A stretch of 64,000 nt of DNA from Bacillota bacterium (GTDB taxonomy: Bacteria; Bacillota; Clostridia; Christensenellales; Aristaeellaceae), in assembly GCA_023411395.1 (NCBI GenBank), contig JAEYOV010000076.1, positions 225,709 to 289,708 of the forward strand, read 5' to 3'. The position numbers were made by a program, and so were the translations under genes. The notes below the pieces were generated by a model. It made no database searches. It was not told the origin of the DNA and was given only the letters and a program-made list of their open reading frames with translations. Shown here piece by piece: positions 34,690 to 43,930 of this stretch. How positions within the stretch are numbered: position 1 is the first letter of the stretch; every line of letters begins with the position of its first letter.

Positions 34690-34740
34690 CCGGGGAGGCT
34701 CTGCCTCCCCGGACTCCACCGCGAAAGGTGAAGGAGCCCT
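34690..34740. repeat. Palindromic repeat after iolA, related to 32938
   Basis: CCGGGGAGGC-TCT-GCCTCCCCGG (34690-34712) is a 10-bp stem with a TCT loop, followed by GGACTCCACCGCGAAAGG, the same layout as the repeat after iolC. Confidence 0.6.
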
Positions 34741-34746
34741 GCCCCC

Positions 34747-34808
34747 GCCAGTGGCAGATAAGGGCAGGGCGGATGAATCAAGCGAAACGAGCGATGGGAG
34801 CGGCAGCG
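34747..34808. repeat. Dispersed repeat, copy A (GCCRGTGGCRG...GAGCGATG family)
   Basis: This stretch aligns by eye with 53904-53966. Shared blocks are GCC[AG]GTGGC[AG]G, GGGCGGA, CGAAAC and GAGCGATG, at nearly equal spacing. No coding potential is apparent. Confidence 0.45.
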
Positions 34809-34914
34809 AACCAGTGCGACGATTGAGCTTGCGGAATTTCATCCCTTGAGAATCCCTATCTAATGGAAAAATATATTTGAAATCTTTTACCAGAGTTGAT
34901 TTATCGCGATACAG

Positions 34915-35038
34915 GCGGGCGATTGATAATCGCCCCTACGCCGTATATCGGTAGTTGTAGTGTCTACCGGACACACAGGAGCAGTAAGTAAAGTCAATAC
35001 ACTCTTTGCAGCCGTAGGGGCGATTATTAATCGCCCGC
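34915..35038. repeat. MITE-like element with 26-bp terminal inverted repeats
   Basis: The left arm (34915-34940) and the complement of the right arm (35013-35038) agree at 25 of 26 positions. Each arm is itself a palindrome, GGGCGATT-nAT-AATCGCCC. The 72-base centre has no open frame. No clear target-site duplication can be seen. The form is that of a small non-autonomous element or a cruciform-forming repeat. Confidence 0.75.
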
Positions 35039-35090
35039 ATGCGTCATAAAACTTCCCGAACTATATGAAATAAATGAAAGGAATGTTTCC

Positions 35091-36119
35091 ATGAAAAAGC
35101 TACAAATCGGCATCATCGGCGCGGGGCGCATCGGCAACGTCCATGGCGAATCCATCACCTACCACATTCCGGAGGCAGAAGTCGCCATGGTCAGCGACGT
35201 CGACATCAGCAAGGCTAAAGCCCTGGCCGAGCGCCTTGGCATCCCCGCCTTCACCTCCCGCCATGAGGACATTCTGGAAAACCCTGCCATCGACGCGGTG
35301 CTGGTCTGCTCCCCCACGACCACCCACGCGGACATCTCCATCGCCGCAGCCATGGCGAAAAAGCACATCTTCTGCGAAAAGCCGGTGGACTTGACCATCG
35401 AAAAGATCCTGGCCGCAAAGAAGGCAACCGAGGCCAACGGCGTAAAGATGCAGATCGGCTTCAACCGCCGCTTTGACCACAACCACGGCAGGGTGCAGGA
35501 ACTGGCCTCCTCCGGCAAACTTGGCAAGGTGGAAGTCGTGAAAATCACCTCCCGCGACCCTGAACCTCCGTCCGCAGAATACGCGGCCTCCAGCGGCGGA
35601 TTGTTCATCGACATGATGATCCACGACTTTGACATGGCCCAGTTCCAAGCCGGCAGCCCGGTTACCGAAGTGTACACCCAGGGTGCCGTGCTGGTGGACC
35701 CGGCCATAGGCCGCGCAGGGGATGTAGATACCGCTATCGTGCTTTTGAAGTTTGAAAACGGTGCCCTGGGCGTCATCGACAACAGCCGCCGGGCCGCCTA
35801 CGGCTACGACCAGCGGGTGGAAGTCTTTGGCGAACTGGGCATGGCCGCCGGGGAAAACGACGGCGATACCACCGTGCGCTTAAGCACCGCTCAAGGCGTC
35901 CAATCCGACAAGCCCCAATACTTCTTCCTGGAGCGGTACATGAGCTCCTTCATCAAGGAAATGAAGGCCTTCATCGCCGCCATCGTGAACGACACCCCCG
36001 TGCCCGTGACCGTGGATGACGCATTGTCCCCGGTGGTGGTGGCCATGGCCGCCAAAAAGTCCTGGCTGGAGCACCGCCCCGTTACCGTAAAGGAAATCCT
36101 GGAGGCCAGCCATGTCTGA
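35091..36119 (+). CDS. iolG: Myo-inositol 2-dehydrogenase (IolG)
   Basis: The 342-residue Gfo/Idh/MocA-family enzyme oxidises myo-inositol to scyllo-inosose with NAD+, the first step of the pathway. It shows the Rossmann motif IGIIGAGRIGNVH, the catalytic-lysine motif CEKPVDL, GFNRRFDHNH, and the catalytic MMIHDFDMAQF with Asp and His in the expected places. AAAGGA precedes the ATG. It overlaps iolB by eight bases. The possible alternative, scyllo-inositol dehydrogenase, is less likely in a complete iol operon. Confidence 0.92.
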   Translation: MKKLQIGIIGAGRIGNVHGESITYHIPEAEVAMVSDVDISKAKALAERLGIPAFTSRHEDILENPAIDAVLVCSPTTTHADISIAAAMAKKHIFCEKPVDLTIEKILAAKKATEANGVKMQIGFNRRFDHNHGRVQELASSGKLGKVEVVKITSRDPEPPSAEYAASSGGLFIDMMIHDFDMAQFQAGSPVTEVYTQGAVLVDPAIGRAGDVDTAIVLLKFENGALGVIDNSRRAAYGYDQRVEVFGELGMAAGENDGDTTVRLSTAQGVQSDKPQYFFLERYMSSFIKEMKAFIAAIVNDTPVPVTVDDALSPVVVAMAAKKSWLEHRPVTVKEILEASHV

Positions 36120-36918
36120 CATCCGCAGGGCGAATGGCCCTCACGCTGTTGGCTACACCGAATTCAGCGTCATAAACGGAATCCACGGGGATATGGCCAT
36201 GGATTTCGGCGTGCTAAGGTTGAAAGCAGGGCAAACGTTTGAAGATGACAGTTCGCTAGAGAAGGCCTATCTTCTGGTCTACGGGGAGATCATGCTCACC
36301 GCCGGAAAAGAAGAAAAGAGGTTCGCCCGGGACAATTGCTTTGACGTGGGACCATATGTGTTGCATGTAGACCGCAATACCGCCGTTTCCATCAGGGCTA
36401 TCGGCGGAGACAGCGAAGTCTGCGTGATACGCACGGAAAACGAAATGCCTTTCCCCACGGAATGGTATTTCCCCAAGGATACGGCGGATGAATACCGCGG
36501 CGCAGGGTTGATGAATGAAACATCCACCCGCATTGTGCGCACGGTGTTTGATAAAAGCAATGCGCCTTTATCGAACCTGGTGCTGGGCGAAGTCATCGGC
36601 TTTCCCGGCAAGTGGTCCAGCTATCCGCCTCACCACCATCCCCAGCCTGAAATCTACTACTACAAGTCGAATCCGGAAAACGGCTTTGCCTACGCGGAGC
36701 TGGGTGAGGATGTCGTTAAAGTACACACGAATGATACCGTGTTCATCCGGCCGGGGCTGACCCATCCCCACTGCACCGCGCCGGGATACGCTTTGTGGTA
36801 CCTGTGGGTGATCCGCCACCTAGACTCTGCTCCCTACATCACCCCCACTTTTGTCCCGGAGCACCTATGGGTGCAGGAGAAGGACGCGAAATACTGGACC
36901 GGAAGGAAGGATGAATAA
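36112..36918 (+). CDS. iolB: 5-Deoxy-glucuronate isomerase (IolB)
   Basis: The 268-residue double-cupin (KduI/IolB) isomerase converts 5-deoxy-glucuronate to 2-deoxy-5-keto-gluconate. The metal site is visible in SYPPHHHPQPEIYYYK, and the second cupin half ends in THPHCTAPGYALWYLWVIRH. The start lies within the end of iolG, and the stop is immediately followed by the iolD start codon, so the three genes are translationally coupled. Confidence 0.93.
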   Translation: MSDIRRANGPHAVGYTEFSVINGIHGDMAMDFGVLRLKAGQTFEDDSSLEKAYLLVYGEIMLTAGKEEKRFARDNCFDVGPYVLHVDRNTAVSIRAIGGDSEVCVIRTENEMPFPTEWYFPKDTADEYRGAGLMNETSTRIVRTVFDKSNAPLSNLVLGEVIGFPGKWSSYPPHHHPQPEIYYYKSNPENGFAYAELGEDVVKVHTNDTVFIRPGLTHPHCTAPGYALWYLWVIRHLDSAPYITPTFVPEHLWVQEKDAKYWTGRKDE

Positions 36919-38772
36919 GTGGAACGCATCCGCTTGACAATGGCACAGGCCCTGGTGCGCTTTCTGGATCAGCAATACATCGAAATAGATGGCGCAGAAA
37001 CTAAGTTTGTGAACAACATCTTCGGCGTGTTCGGTCACGGCTGTGTGGTGGGCGTGGGCCAGGCTCTTTCTCAGGGCGGCCATTACATCCGCTTTTTGCA
37101 AGGCAAGAACGAACAGAACATGTCCCTTGCCGCCATGGCCTTTGCCAAGCAGAAAAATCGCCGGGAGATCATTCCCTGCGTTTCCAGCATCGGCCCCGGC
37201 GCCATGAACATGGTTACCGCCGCCGGCTGCGCCACCGCCAACCGCATTCCCCTGCTGCTGCTGCCCGGCGATACATTCGCCAGCCGGCAGCCGGACCCGG
37301 TGTTGCAGCAGGCGGAATTCTTCGACAGCTTTGCTACCACTGTCACCGATGCTTTTCGAAGCGTGTGCCACTACTGGGACCGCATCCAGCGCCCGGAACA
37401 GTTGATGACCGCCGCCATTCATGCCATGCGGGTGCTCACCGATCCGGCGGATACGGGTGCGGTATGCCTGGCCATGCCCCAGGACGTGGAGGGCGAGGCC
37501 TACGATTACCCCGTGGAATTCTTCAAGCGCCGCGTCTGGCACATGGACCGGCGGCCCCTGACCCGTGCGCAGCTTGACCGCGTGCTGCAATTGATCAAAA
37601 GCGCCAAGCGTCCCCTGGTCATTTGCGGCGGCGGCGTGCGTTATAGCGAAGCGGGGGAAGCTTTGCAAGCCTTCTGTGAGCAGTCGGACATCCCGTTTTG
37701 CGAAACCCAGGCAGGCAAAGGCGTGCTGCCCTGGAACCATCGCCTCAACCTGGGCGGCATCGGCGTTACCGGCGGAAAGGCCGCAAACGTCATTGCCAAG
37801 ACGGCAGACCTGATCCTTGCCGTAGGTACGCGCCTTACCGATTTCACCACCTGTTCCAAATGGCTCTTCCCGGAGGATGCAAAGGTGCTGTCCATCAACA
37901 TCTGCCCCTTTGACGCGGTGAAAATGAACGGCGAGCCCATCATTGCCGACGCCAGGGAAGCATTGGCCGCTTTAACTGCCGCTCTTTGCGGCTACGGTGC
38001 CGCTTTTGGACCGGAAATTGCCAACGCCAAGGCTGACTGGGATACTATCGTGGACGGCTACTATGCTCAAGATCTGCCCGAAGGCCTTACCCAGACCCGT
38101 GCGCTGGGGGAGATCAACCGCTTTATGTCTTCCACTGATATCGCGGTAGGCTCCGCCGGCAGCCTGCCGGGAGATATGCAGCGGCTGTGGCGCTCCGGTG
38201 ATTCAGGCACTTACCACATGGAATACGGCTTCTCCAACATGGGGTATGAAATAAACGGCGCGGTAGGCGTCAAGCTGGCCTGCCCGGACAAAGAGGTATA
38301 CGCCTTCTTTGGCGACGGCACATACCTGATGGCCCACAGCGAAATGATCACCGCGCTTCAGGAAAATATCAAAGTCCACTTCTGCCTGTTTGACAACTCC
38401 GGCTGGGGCTGCATTGAAAACCTGCAAAACAACCAGGGCAACGACACCTTCGGCACGGTGTTCCGTTACCGGGATACAAAAACCGGGGAACTTACCGGCC
38501 CCGTGATGCAGATGGATTTTGCCAAAAACGCCGAAGCCTACGGCTTGAAAGCCTACACAGTCAGGACGGTACAGGAGCTTCGCGCCGCGCTCAGCGACGC
38601 AAAAACGCAAACCAAGCCTGTCCTGTACGACATCAAGGTGCTTCCCGGCAGCATGACCCCCGGCTTTGAAGGCTGGTGGCGCGTAGGAGTAGCGGAAGTA
38701 TCCACCCAGGAAAAAGTGCAGGCGGCTTACGTTAAAATGCAGGAGCAAGTGAAAAGGACAAGGGACATATAA
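36919..38772 (+). CDS. iolD: 3D-(3,5/4)-trihydroxycyclohexane-1,2-dione hydrolase (IolD)
   Basis: The 617-residue thiamine-diphosphate enzyme opens the inositol ring to 5-deoxy-glucuronate. It carries the three domains of the acetolactate-synthase fold: an N-terminal PYR domain (FGVFGHGCVVGVGQAL, IGPGAMNMVTAAG), a central domain, and a C-terminal PP domain with the diphosphate-binding motif FFGDGTYLMAHSE ending at LFDNSGWGC. The start is GTG directly at the iolB stop, with GGAAGGAAGG upstream inside iolB. Confidence 0.93.
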   Translation: MERIRLTMAQALVRFLDQQYIEIDGAETKFVNNIFGVFGHGCVVGVGQALSQGGHYIRFLQGKNEQNMSLAAMAFAKQKNRREIIPCVSSIGPGAMNMVTAAGCATANRIPLLLLPGDTFASRQPDPVLQQAEFFDSFATTVTDAFRSVCHYWDRIQRPEQLMTAAIHAMRVLTDPADTGAVCLAMPQDVEGEAYDYPVEFFKRRVWHMDRRPLTRAQLDRVLQLIKSAKRPLVICGGGVRYSEAGEALQAFCEQSDIPFCETQAGKGVLPWNHRLNLGGIGVTGGKAANVIAKTADLILAVGTRLTDFTTCSKWLFPEDAKVLSINICPFDAVKMNGEPIIADAREALAALTAALCGYGAAFGPEIANAKADWDTIVDGYYAQDLPEGLTQTRALGEINRFMSSTDIAVGSAGSLPGDMQRLWRSGDSGTYHMEYGFSNMGYEINGAVGVKLACPDKEVYAFFGDGTYLMAHSEMITALQENIKVHFCLFDNSGWGCIENLQNNQGNDTFGTVFRYRDTKTGELTGPVMQMDFAKNAEAYGLKAYTVRTVQELRAALSDAKTQTKPVLYDIKVLPGSMTPGFEGWWRVGVAEVSTQEKVQAAYVKMQEQVKRTRDI

Positions 38773-38796
38773 GGGAAGGACGAAAGGGGTAACACT

Positions 38797-39693
38797 ATGC
38801 TGAACCCGAATAAAGTCAGGCTGGCCATCGCACCCATCGGCTGGACCAACGACGATCTGCCAGACCTGGGGGGCGAAAACACATTTGAGCAATGCATCAG
38901 CGAAATGGCGCTGGCGGGCTTCACCGGCAGCGAAATCGGCAACAAGTATCCCAGGGACCCGGCGGTATTGAAGCACTACCTGGACGTGCGAGGGCTGCAA
39001 ATTTGCAACGCCTGGTTTTCCAGCCTGTTCACTTCCGATCCCTATGAAGTAACAAAGGAAGCCTTCATCGCCCACCGGGGCCGTTTGAACGCCCTGGGGG
39101 CAAGGATCATCGGCGCCAGTGAGCAGGGTAACTCCATCCAGGGCAAGCATCTCAACATCTTCGGGCCGGATAAGCCTGTGTTTACCAGCGAACAATGGAA
39201 GATCGTTTCCGAAGGATACAACAAGCTGGGCCGCCTGGCCCGCGATGTGGGCATGACACTCACCATCCACCACCACATGGGCACCGGCATCCAAACAGCC
39301 GGGGAAATCGACACCCTCATGTCCATGACCGACCCTGATCATGTGTCTCTGCTATTTGACTCCGGCCATCTGACCTTTGCGGGCATCGATCCCATGCCCA
39401 TCCTGAAAAAGTACATACACCGCATCCGCCACGTGCATTTGAAGGATGTGCGCCTTTCCGTCCGTGACCAGGCGGAAAAAGAAGGCTGGAGCTTTTTGAC
39501 CGCTGTCCGCGCCGGCGTGTTCACCGTGCCGGGAGACGGGGATGTGGATTTTGCCCCCATCTTCGAGGTGCTGGAGAAGGAAGGCTATGAAGGCTGGGTG
39601 GTGGTGGAGGCCGAGCAGGACCCCGCACTCGCCAATCCCTTCGAGTATGCCATAAAAGCTCGCCGCTACATTCGGGAAAAGACCGGGCTGTAA
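38797..39693 (+). CDS. iolE: Myo-inosose-2 dehydratase (IolE)
   Basis: The 298-residue TIM-barrel protein of the xylose-isomerase-like family dehydrates scyllo-inosose. It begins with the IolE-type VRLAIAPIGWTNDDLPDLGG. Metal-ligand regions are TIHHHMGTGIQ, LLFDSGHLTFAG, RHVHLKDVR and the final WVVVEAEQDP. It is the last gene of the operon, 24 bases after iolD, and a long hairpin follows. Confidence 0.93.
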   Translation: MLNPNKVRLAIAPIGWTNDDLPDLGGENTFEQCISEMALAGFTGSEIGNKYPRDPAVLKHYLDVRGLQICNAWFSSLFTSDPYEVTKEAFIAHRGRLNALGARIIGASEQGNSIQGKHLNIFGPDKPVFTSEQWKIVSEGYNKLGRLARDVGMTLTIHHHMGTGIQTAGEIDTLMSMTDPDHVSLLFDSGHLTFAGIDPMPILKKYIHRIRHVHLKDVRLSVRDQAEKEGWSFLTAVRAGVFTVPGDGDVDFAPIFEVLEKEGYEGWVVVEAEQDPALANPFEYAIKARRYIREKTGL

Positions 39694-39716
39694 GGGAATA
39701 CGTTTATGGTAATTGT

Positions 39717-39750
39717 GGGAAGGGCGCTTTTTGAAAAAAGCGCCCTTCCC
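39717..39750 (+). terminator. Hairpin after iolE, probable operon terminator
   Basis: GGGAAGGGCGCTTTT and its complement ending at 39750 form a stem of about 15 bp with a very short loop. A T-run lies inside the stem but none follows, so termination is likely but not textbook. Confidence 0.55.
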
Positions 39751-39810
39751 GCACCACTGAAAAACTTTGATTGGAAATCACTGCCTTCCTCCATGCCTGC
39801 CTATCAAACA

Positions 39811-39923
39811 AACCAAGCCCCGACCACTGTCATCCTGAGCGAAGCAAAGGATCTTGTCCCATCATGAAAGTACAAGATCCTTCGCCGCTTCGCGCCTCAG
39901 GATGACAGAGGCGGGGCTTGGTT
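39811..39923. repeat. Dispersed palindromic element (copy 2), GTCATCC...GGATGAC family
   Basis: Outer arms AACCAAGCCCCG (39811-39822) and CGGGGCTTGGTT (39912-39923) are perfect. Inside are TGTCATCCTGAG/CTCAGGATGACA and AAGGATCTTG/CAAGATCCTT. The inner parts match the element at 5152-5236. It lies between the convergent iol operon and the GH95 gene. Confidence 0.78.
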
Positions 39924-39941
39924 CATTTCTATCGGCGGGTA

Positions 39942-42301
39942 CTAAACCTTATCCGCCATGATTTCAACGGTATATGAACATCCGGCCTTGGTAGAAAACC
40001 GGTATTTGAAGCCATCCTCCACAGTCGCATCGATCACATTGCCCTTCCCGTCCAAGATGCGAAGCGTTCTACCGCCTTTGGTGCCAAGTTTGACGGCGCA
40101 ATCGCCACCGCATGTGGAATAGATGATGGCACTCACAAGCCCACCCTGCGCCCAGCTTGCGTCCACCCTGAACCCTCCCCTGGCCATGAGACCCTTAAAG
40201 GCCCCGTCCGCCCAGGCAGAAGGCAGCGCAGGTAAAAGCTCAATTACACTCCCATGGCTTTGCAGCAGCATTTCACAGGCCCCGGCCACATACCCGAAAT
40301 TGCCGTCAATCTGGAAGGGCGGATGCGTGCCCAGCAGATTTGGATACGTACACGTTCTAAGCTGCCCCTGTAATAATTTGCAGGCGTGGCCTCCATCTTT
40401 GAGCCTTGCCCACAGACATAATTTCCAGGCTCGGCTCCAGCCGGTGGATTCGTCGCCGCGGCCAAGGAGCGTTACCCGTGCAGCCTCCATGTATTCGGGC
40501 GTATTGCTATTGATCAAACAACCCGGATACAGCGCCACAAGATGAGAAACATGCCGGTGGGTATCCTTGGGGTCGTCAACGTCTTCCTTCCATTCCTGCA
40601 GTTGGCCCCACCGGCCAATGCGCAGCGGCGGGGAAAGCTTCATTTGCGCAGATTTCAACTCCTCCTGCAAATCGCAGTCCGTATTCATAAGCCGGGCAGC
40701 CTCCATCGTTGCGGCAAAGAGGAAGGAAACAAGCTGCTGATCCATGGCGCAGCCTATTTCGCAGTCGCCATGCTCCGGGGAGTAGGAGGGGGAGGAAACC
40801 AGCGTTCCATCCTGATCCAGGGACAAAAAATCCAGCCAGAAAAGCGCGGCGCCCTTGAGCAAGGGATATATTCTTTGAAGATCCTCCGCTTTCCGGTTGA
40901 ACAGGTATTTTTCCCAAAGGTTCATGGCGATAAAGGCGTTGCAGTTGGGTGCCCACCCCCAGGTATACCGCCAGCCGGGGGCGGTAAAGCCAAAGGCGTT
41001 GTTCATGGTGTTTACAGCCCAACCGCGTTCCGAGCCAAAATGGGTTTTTGCAGTAACCTTTCCAGGCTCCGTCAGGCTTTGCACATAGTCCACCAGACAG
41101 TCGCTGCATTCGGTCAGCGCTGTTACCTCCGCCGGCCAGTAGTTCATTTGCAGGTTGATGTTAAAGTGATAATCCCCGCACCAGGGCGGTTCGTTGGATT
41201 CATTCCATACCCCCTGCAAATTGGCGGGCAGCGTACCTTGCCGGGAGGATGCGATAAGCAAATATCTGCCGTAGTGGAACAGCAGCAATTCCAGACTTCG
41301 GTTTGTTGTATTCCTGTAACGCAGCAAAAGCTCGTCCGTAGGACAATCGAAAGAAGCATCTTCCGAAAAAGTTATCTCTGCCCGGCGGTACAGCTCCCGG
41401 TGATCCTCCTGATGGCGCTTTAAAAGTTCCTGCCAGCCGAGGGCGGCTGCGCGGGCAATGTGCTTTGATATATCCTTATGGGGATGCTCCCCCGGTAATG
41501 GGAATACATATTGGCATAATCGGTACCCAGGGCCAGTAAAAGTATGACCTCACGGGCATCCTGGATTGTGATTCCCCGTTCCGTACTGTTTAGCTTCCCG
41601 TCATGGAAGGCGACAGTTAGCTGTGCTTCATACTGAAGCCCGTTGTCAGGCACACGCCCGGTCATAAACATCACGCTGCCGGTAACAAATATATCCGCGT
41701 CCGGCTGCCCGGGGGAAAGCTCCGCCTCCATGTCAAACGTACCCGGCGTTTTGACAGTGACGCGTATCGCCATCACCCGGTCGGTATAGCTGCAAAAGGC
41801 CTCCCGTAATATGGCGACGCCCTTTGCTTGGTACGAAACGGATGAAAGCGCCGCGTCCAGGTCGAGGCAGCGCATGTAATCCTCATAATCTTCATGCCCC
41901 GGAAAATGCAATAGCAGCTCGCCGAAGTTTAGGTAACAGCCAAAGCCGTTTTGCTCCCCGGTGAGGTGCTTGTTGGCCAAGCGCAAGGCCTCCGCCTTGC
42001 TGCCTTTTGCAAGCAGCGCGCGAATTTCTTTGATGTATTCCGCGGCGCCTGGGCGGTTGCCGAATTGGTATCCGCCTTTTGACCCCGGCCCGCCGCTCCA
42101 CAGCGTTTTTTCATTGAACTGTATGCGCTCCGTGGGCACAGTTCCGTAGACCATACCGCCCATGTATCCGTTGCCGATGGGCAGCGCCTGCGTTTCCCAA
42201 ACGGATGGCTGGCCATGATAGCCAAGTTCGCTCACAGGCATAGCGGCGAGCGCGCCAGGATGCCCTGCAGGATGGCGGTACCACAAAAGATGCGTATTCA
42301 T
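39942..42301 (-). pseudogene. GH95 alpha-L-fucosidase, interrupted by one frameshift
   Basis: Two minus-strand frames together give a full-length GH95 protein (about 785 residues). The upstream frame (41420-42301) holds the N-terminal beta-domain (WETQALPIGNGYMGGMVYG to ALGTDYANMYS). The downstream frame gives the (alpha/alpha)6 barrel (HYGRYLLIASSRQGTLPANLQG, FNINLQMNYWPAE, SPSYSPEHGD, HPPFQIDGNFGY), where the catalytic Glu, Asn and Asp of GH95 appear intact. The frames join at a C5 run (41489-41493, G5 in the gene): one extra base there restores YRG-EHPHKDISKHIA. No signal peptide, so the intact enzyme would be cytosolic. Either a recent mutation, phase variation or a sequencing error. Confidence 0.85.
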
Positions 42302-42347
42302 TTTTCCCTCGCTATCCTGAAGCCACCCTTTCAGGCAACCCCCATCG

Positions 42348-43328
42348 TTATTCTCTTTCCTTTTTCACCGGCAGGGGCGGCGCGTGCACCGACAGGATGA
42401 CTTCCTCCATGGGCAGGTCCAGGGAATGATCTTGAAAATGCTCCTTGAGGGTAGGCACAAAGGTGCGGTAGCTGAACAGATCTCTCGGCTGGGGATTTTT
42501 CCTGTACTCGCTGGGCGTCATGCCCGTCAGACGCTTGAATTCCTTGGCGAAATAAAACTGGTTGGTATAGCCCACCGACTCCGAAATCTCCAGCACCGAC
42601 TGGGGGCTTAGCTGCAGCCGCATGCAGGCCCTGTCGATCCTGTAATAGATCAAATATTGCTTGGGCGATATCTTTAGTGTATTGTTGAAGATAACATATA
42701 AATGCTTTTTCGAGATACCAAGGGCGTTGGCAATGTCCTCCACAGAAATGTTGCGGGTATAATTGTGCTCGATGAAATCAACCGCCTTGACGGCGAAAAA
42801 GTCGGCGTTGTCCACATAGCTGTCACTTTGCTTGGTGGGGTTCACATCCAGCAGGTAACTGAAAATATCATACAGTGTGGAGACCATGCGGCAGTACCGG
42901 TTGGGCAGCTTGTGAGCCGCGGCGTACAGCCTTGCAAATTTCTCCGCCACCATCCCCTCGCCGTCTAAAAACACAGGCTTGGTGCGGGTGATGTTAGCAC
43001 GGTTCAAATAATTTTCCACCATGTATCCGGAAAAACAAAGCCAGGTGACCACAAGAGGCTCATCATTCACATTCTTCAGCTCATATGAAAGATCAGGAAA
43101 AGAAAAGAAACCGCCCGAAGCGTTCAGCTTGTATGCAAGGCTGTTGGATTCCAATAGGGCGCAGCCCTGGTTGACATACAAAAGGGTGAAGGTATCGGTG
43201 GCCTTGATGGACAGAATACCCCCGGGGGGAATCTCGCTTAAGCCGCACTGATACAGGTTAAAAGTCAGGTTCAGGTGTGATTTGCTGCTGATATGTATCG
43301 TACCGTTTTTGATGGACGCATCATCCAT
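42348..43328 (-). CDS. AraC family transcriptional regulator
   Basis: The 326-residue regulator has an N-terminal cupin sensor (ATDTFTLLYVNQGCALLE, FFSFPDLSYELKN) and, at about residues 185-285, the two-helix-turn-helix AraC domain (ISVEDIANALGISKKHLYVIF and VLEISESVGYTNQFYFAKEFK, ending MTPSEYRKNP). An unusual 40-residue tail follows the DNA-binding domain (PTLKEHFQDHSLDLPMEE). AGGAGGCGG precedes the ATG. It lies 46 bases before the GH95 gene and 23 bases after the HAD gene, so it probably controls this sugar locus. Confidence 0.88.
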   Translation of the reverse strand: MDDASIKNGTIHISSKSHLNLTFNLYQCGLSEIPPGGILSIKATDTFTLLYVNQGCALLESNSLAYKLNASGGFFSFPDLSYELKNVNDEPLVVTWLCFSGYMVENYLNRANITRTKPVFLDGEGMVAEKFARLYAAAHKLPNRYCRMVSTLYDIFSYLLDVNPTKQSDSYVDNADFFAVKAVDFIEHNYTRNISVEDIANALGISKKHLYVIFNNTLKISPKQYLIYYRIDRACMRLQLSPQSVLEISESVGYTNQFYFAKEFKRLTGMTPSEYRKNPQPRDLFSYRTFVPTLKEHFQDHSLDLPMEEVILSVHAPPLPVKKERE

Positions 43329-43351
43329 ATAAGCCGCCTCCTGCTTACAAA

Positions 43352-43930
43352 TTAGAAGGCCATGCTCCCGGCGCCCGGTGCCGCAAGGCCGCGCCGGTTC
43401 CTTGCCTGCAATTCCAGCCGGTGAATGAGTTCCACGATCTCACAAGGCATGGCCGCCACATAATCCGGCGTTTCTTCCCTTGTTTCCGGCTGCATCACGT
43501 ACCGCGGGCTGTAGCTGAGCAATATGGAGGTGATCCCCATCCGGTTGGCACCCAGCACATCCCTTTTCAGGTTGTTGCCGATCATTACGATGCGGCCCAG
43601 GTCGTCATTGGTCAGCTTCATTTTTTCCATGGCCGTTTGAAACATGCGCCCATCGGGCTTGCAGGCGCCCACTTCCTCCGAGACAGCCCACGCTTCAAAG
43701 ATATCTGAAAGGCCAAACTCCCGGAAAATATTACGGAAGGAAGCCGTCTGGCCGTCGGCCACCAGGGCGAGCCGATATCCTTCATGGTGGAGCTGCCTGA
43801 GCATTTCACCCGCACCGGGTATGAAGTCCGCTTTCAGCACATCGCCGTTATCCGCGAAGATTTGCGTGGATTCATCCACAATCGTGTCGCCGCAATCTAT
43901 AAACACAATCAGTTCCCTGTCCATTTCCAT
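43352..43930 (-). CDS. HAD family hydrolase with altered motif I
   Basis: The 192-residue HAD-superfamily protein has motif I FIDCGDT (Asp12 as nucleophile), motif II LVADGQT, the motif III lysine in ACKPDGRMF and motif IV IGNNLKRDVLGANRMG. The usual second Asp of the DxD pair is Gly14, and the first Asp of motif IV is Asn, although a second Asp (Asp138 region, KRDV) remains. A phosphatase acting on a small sugar phosphate is plausible. It lies 108 bases after the transporter operon and directly before the AraC gene. Confidence 0.78.
   Translation of the reverse strand: MEMDRELIVFIDCGDTIVDESTQIFADNGDVLKADFIPGAGEMLRQLHHEGYRLALVADGQTASFRNIFREFGLSDIFEAWAVSEEVGACKPDGRMFQTAMEKMKLTNDDLGRIVMIGNNLKRDVLGANRMGITSILLSYSPRYVMQPETREETPDYVAAMPCEIVELIHRLELQARNRRGLAAPGAGSMAF

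Larger units (their letters stand above)
34685..35090. other. Repeat-filled gap in the iol operon (iolA-iolG)
   Basis: These 406 bases interrupt the operon. They hold a palindromic repeat (34690 onward), a repeat resembling one at 53904, and a MITE-like inverted-repeat element (34915-35038). No gene is seen. I find no good promoter for iolG, so transcription must read through unless the element supplies one. Confidence 0.6.
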
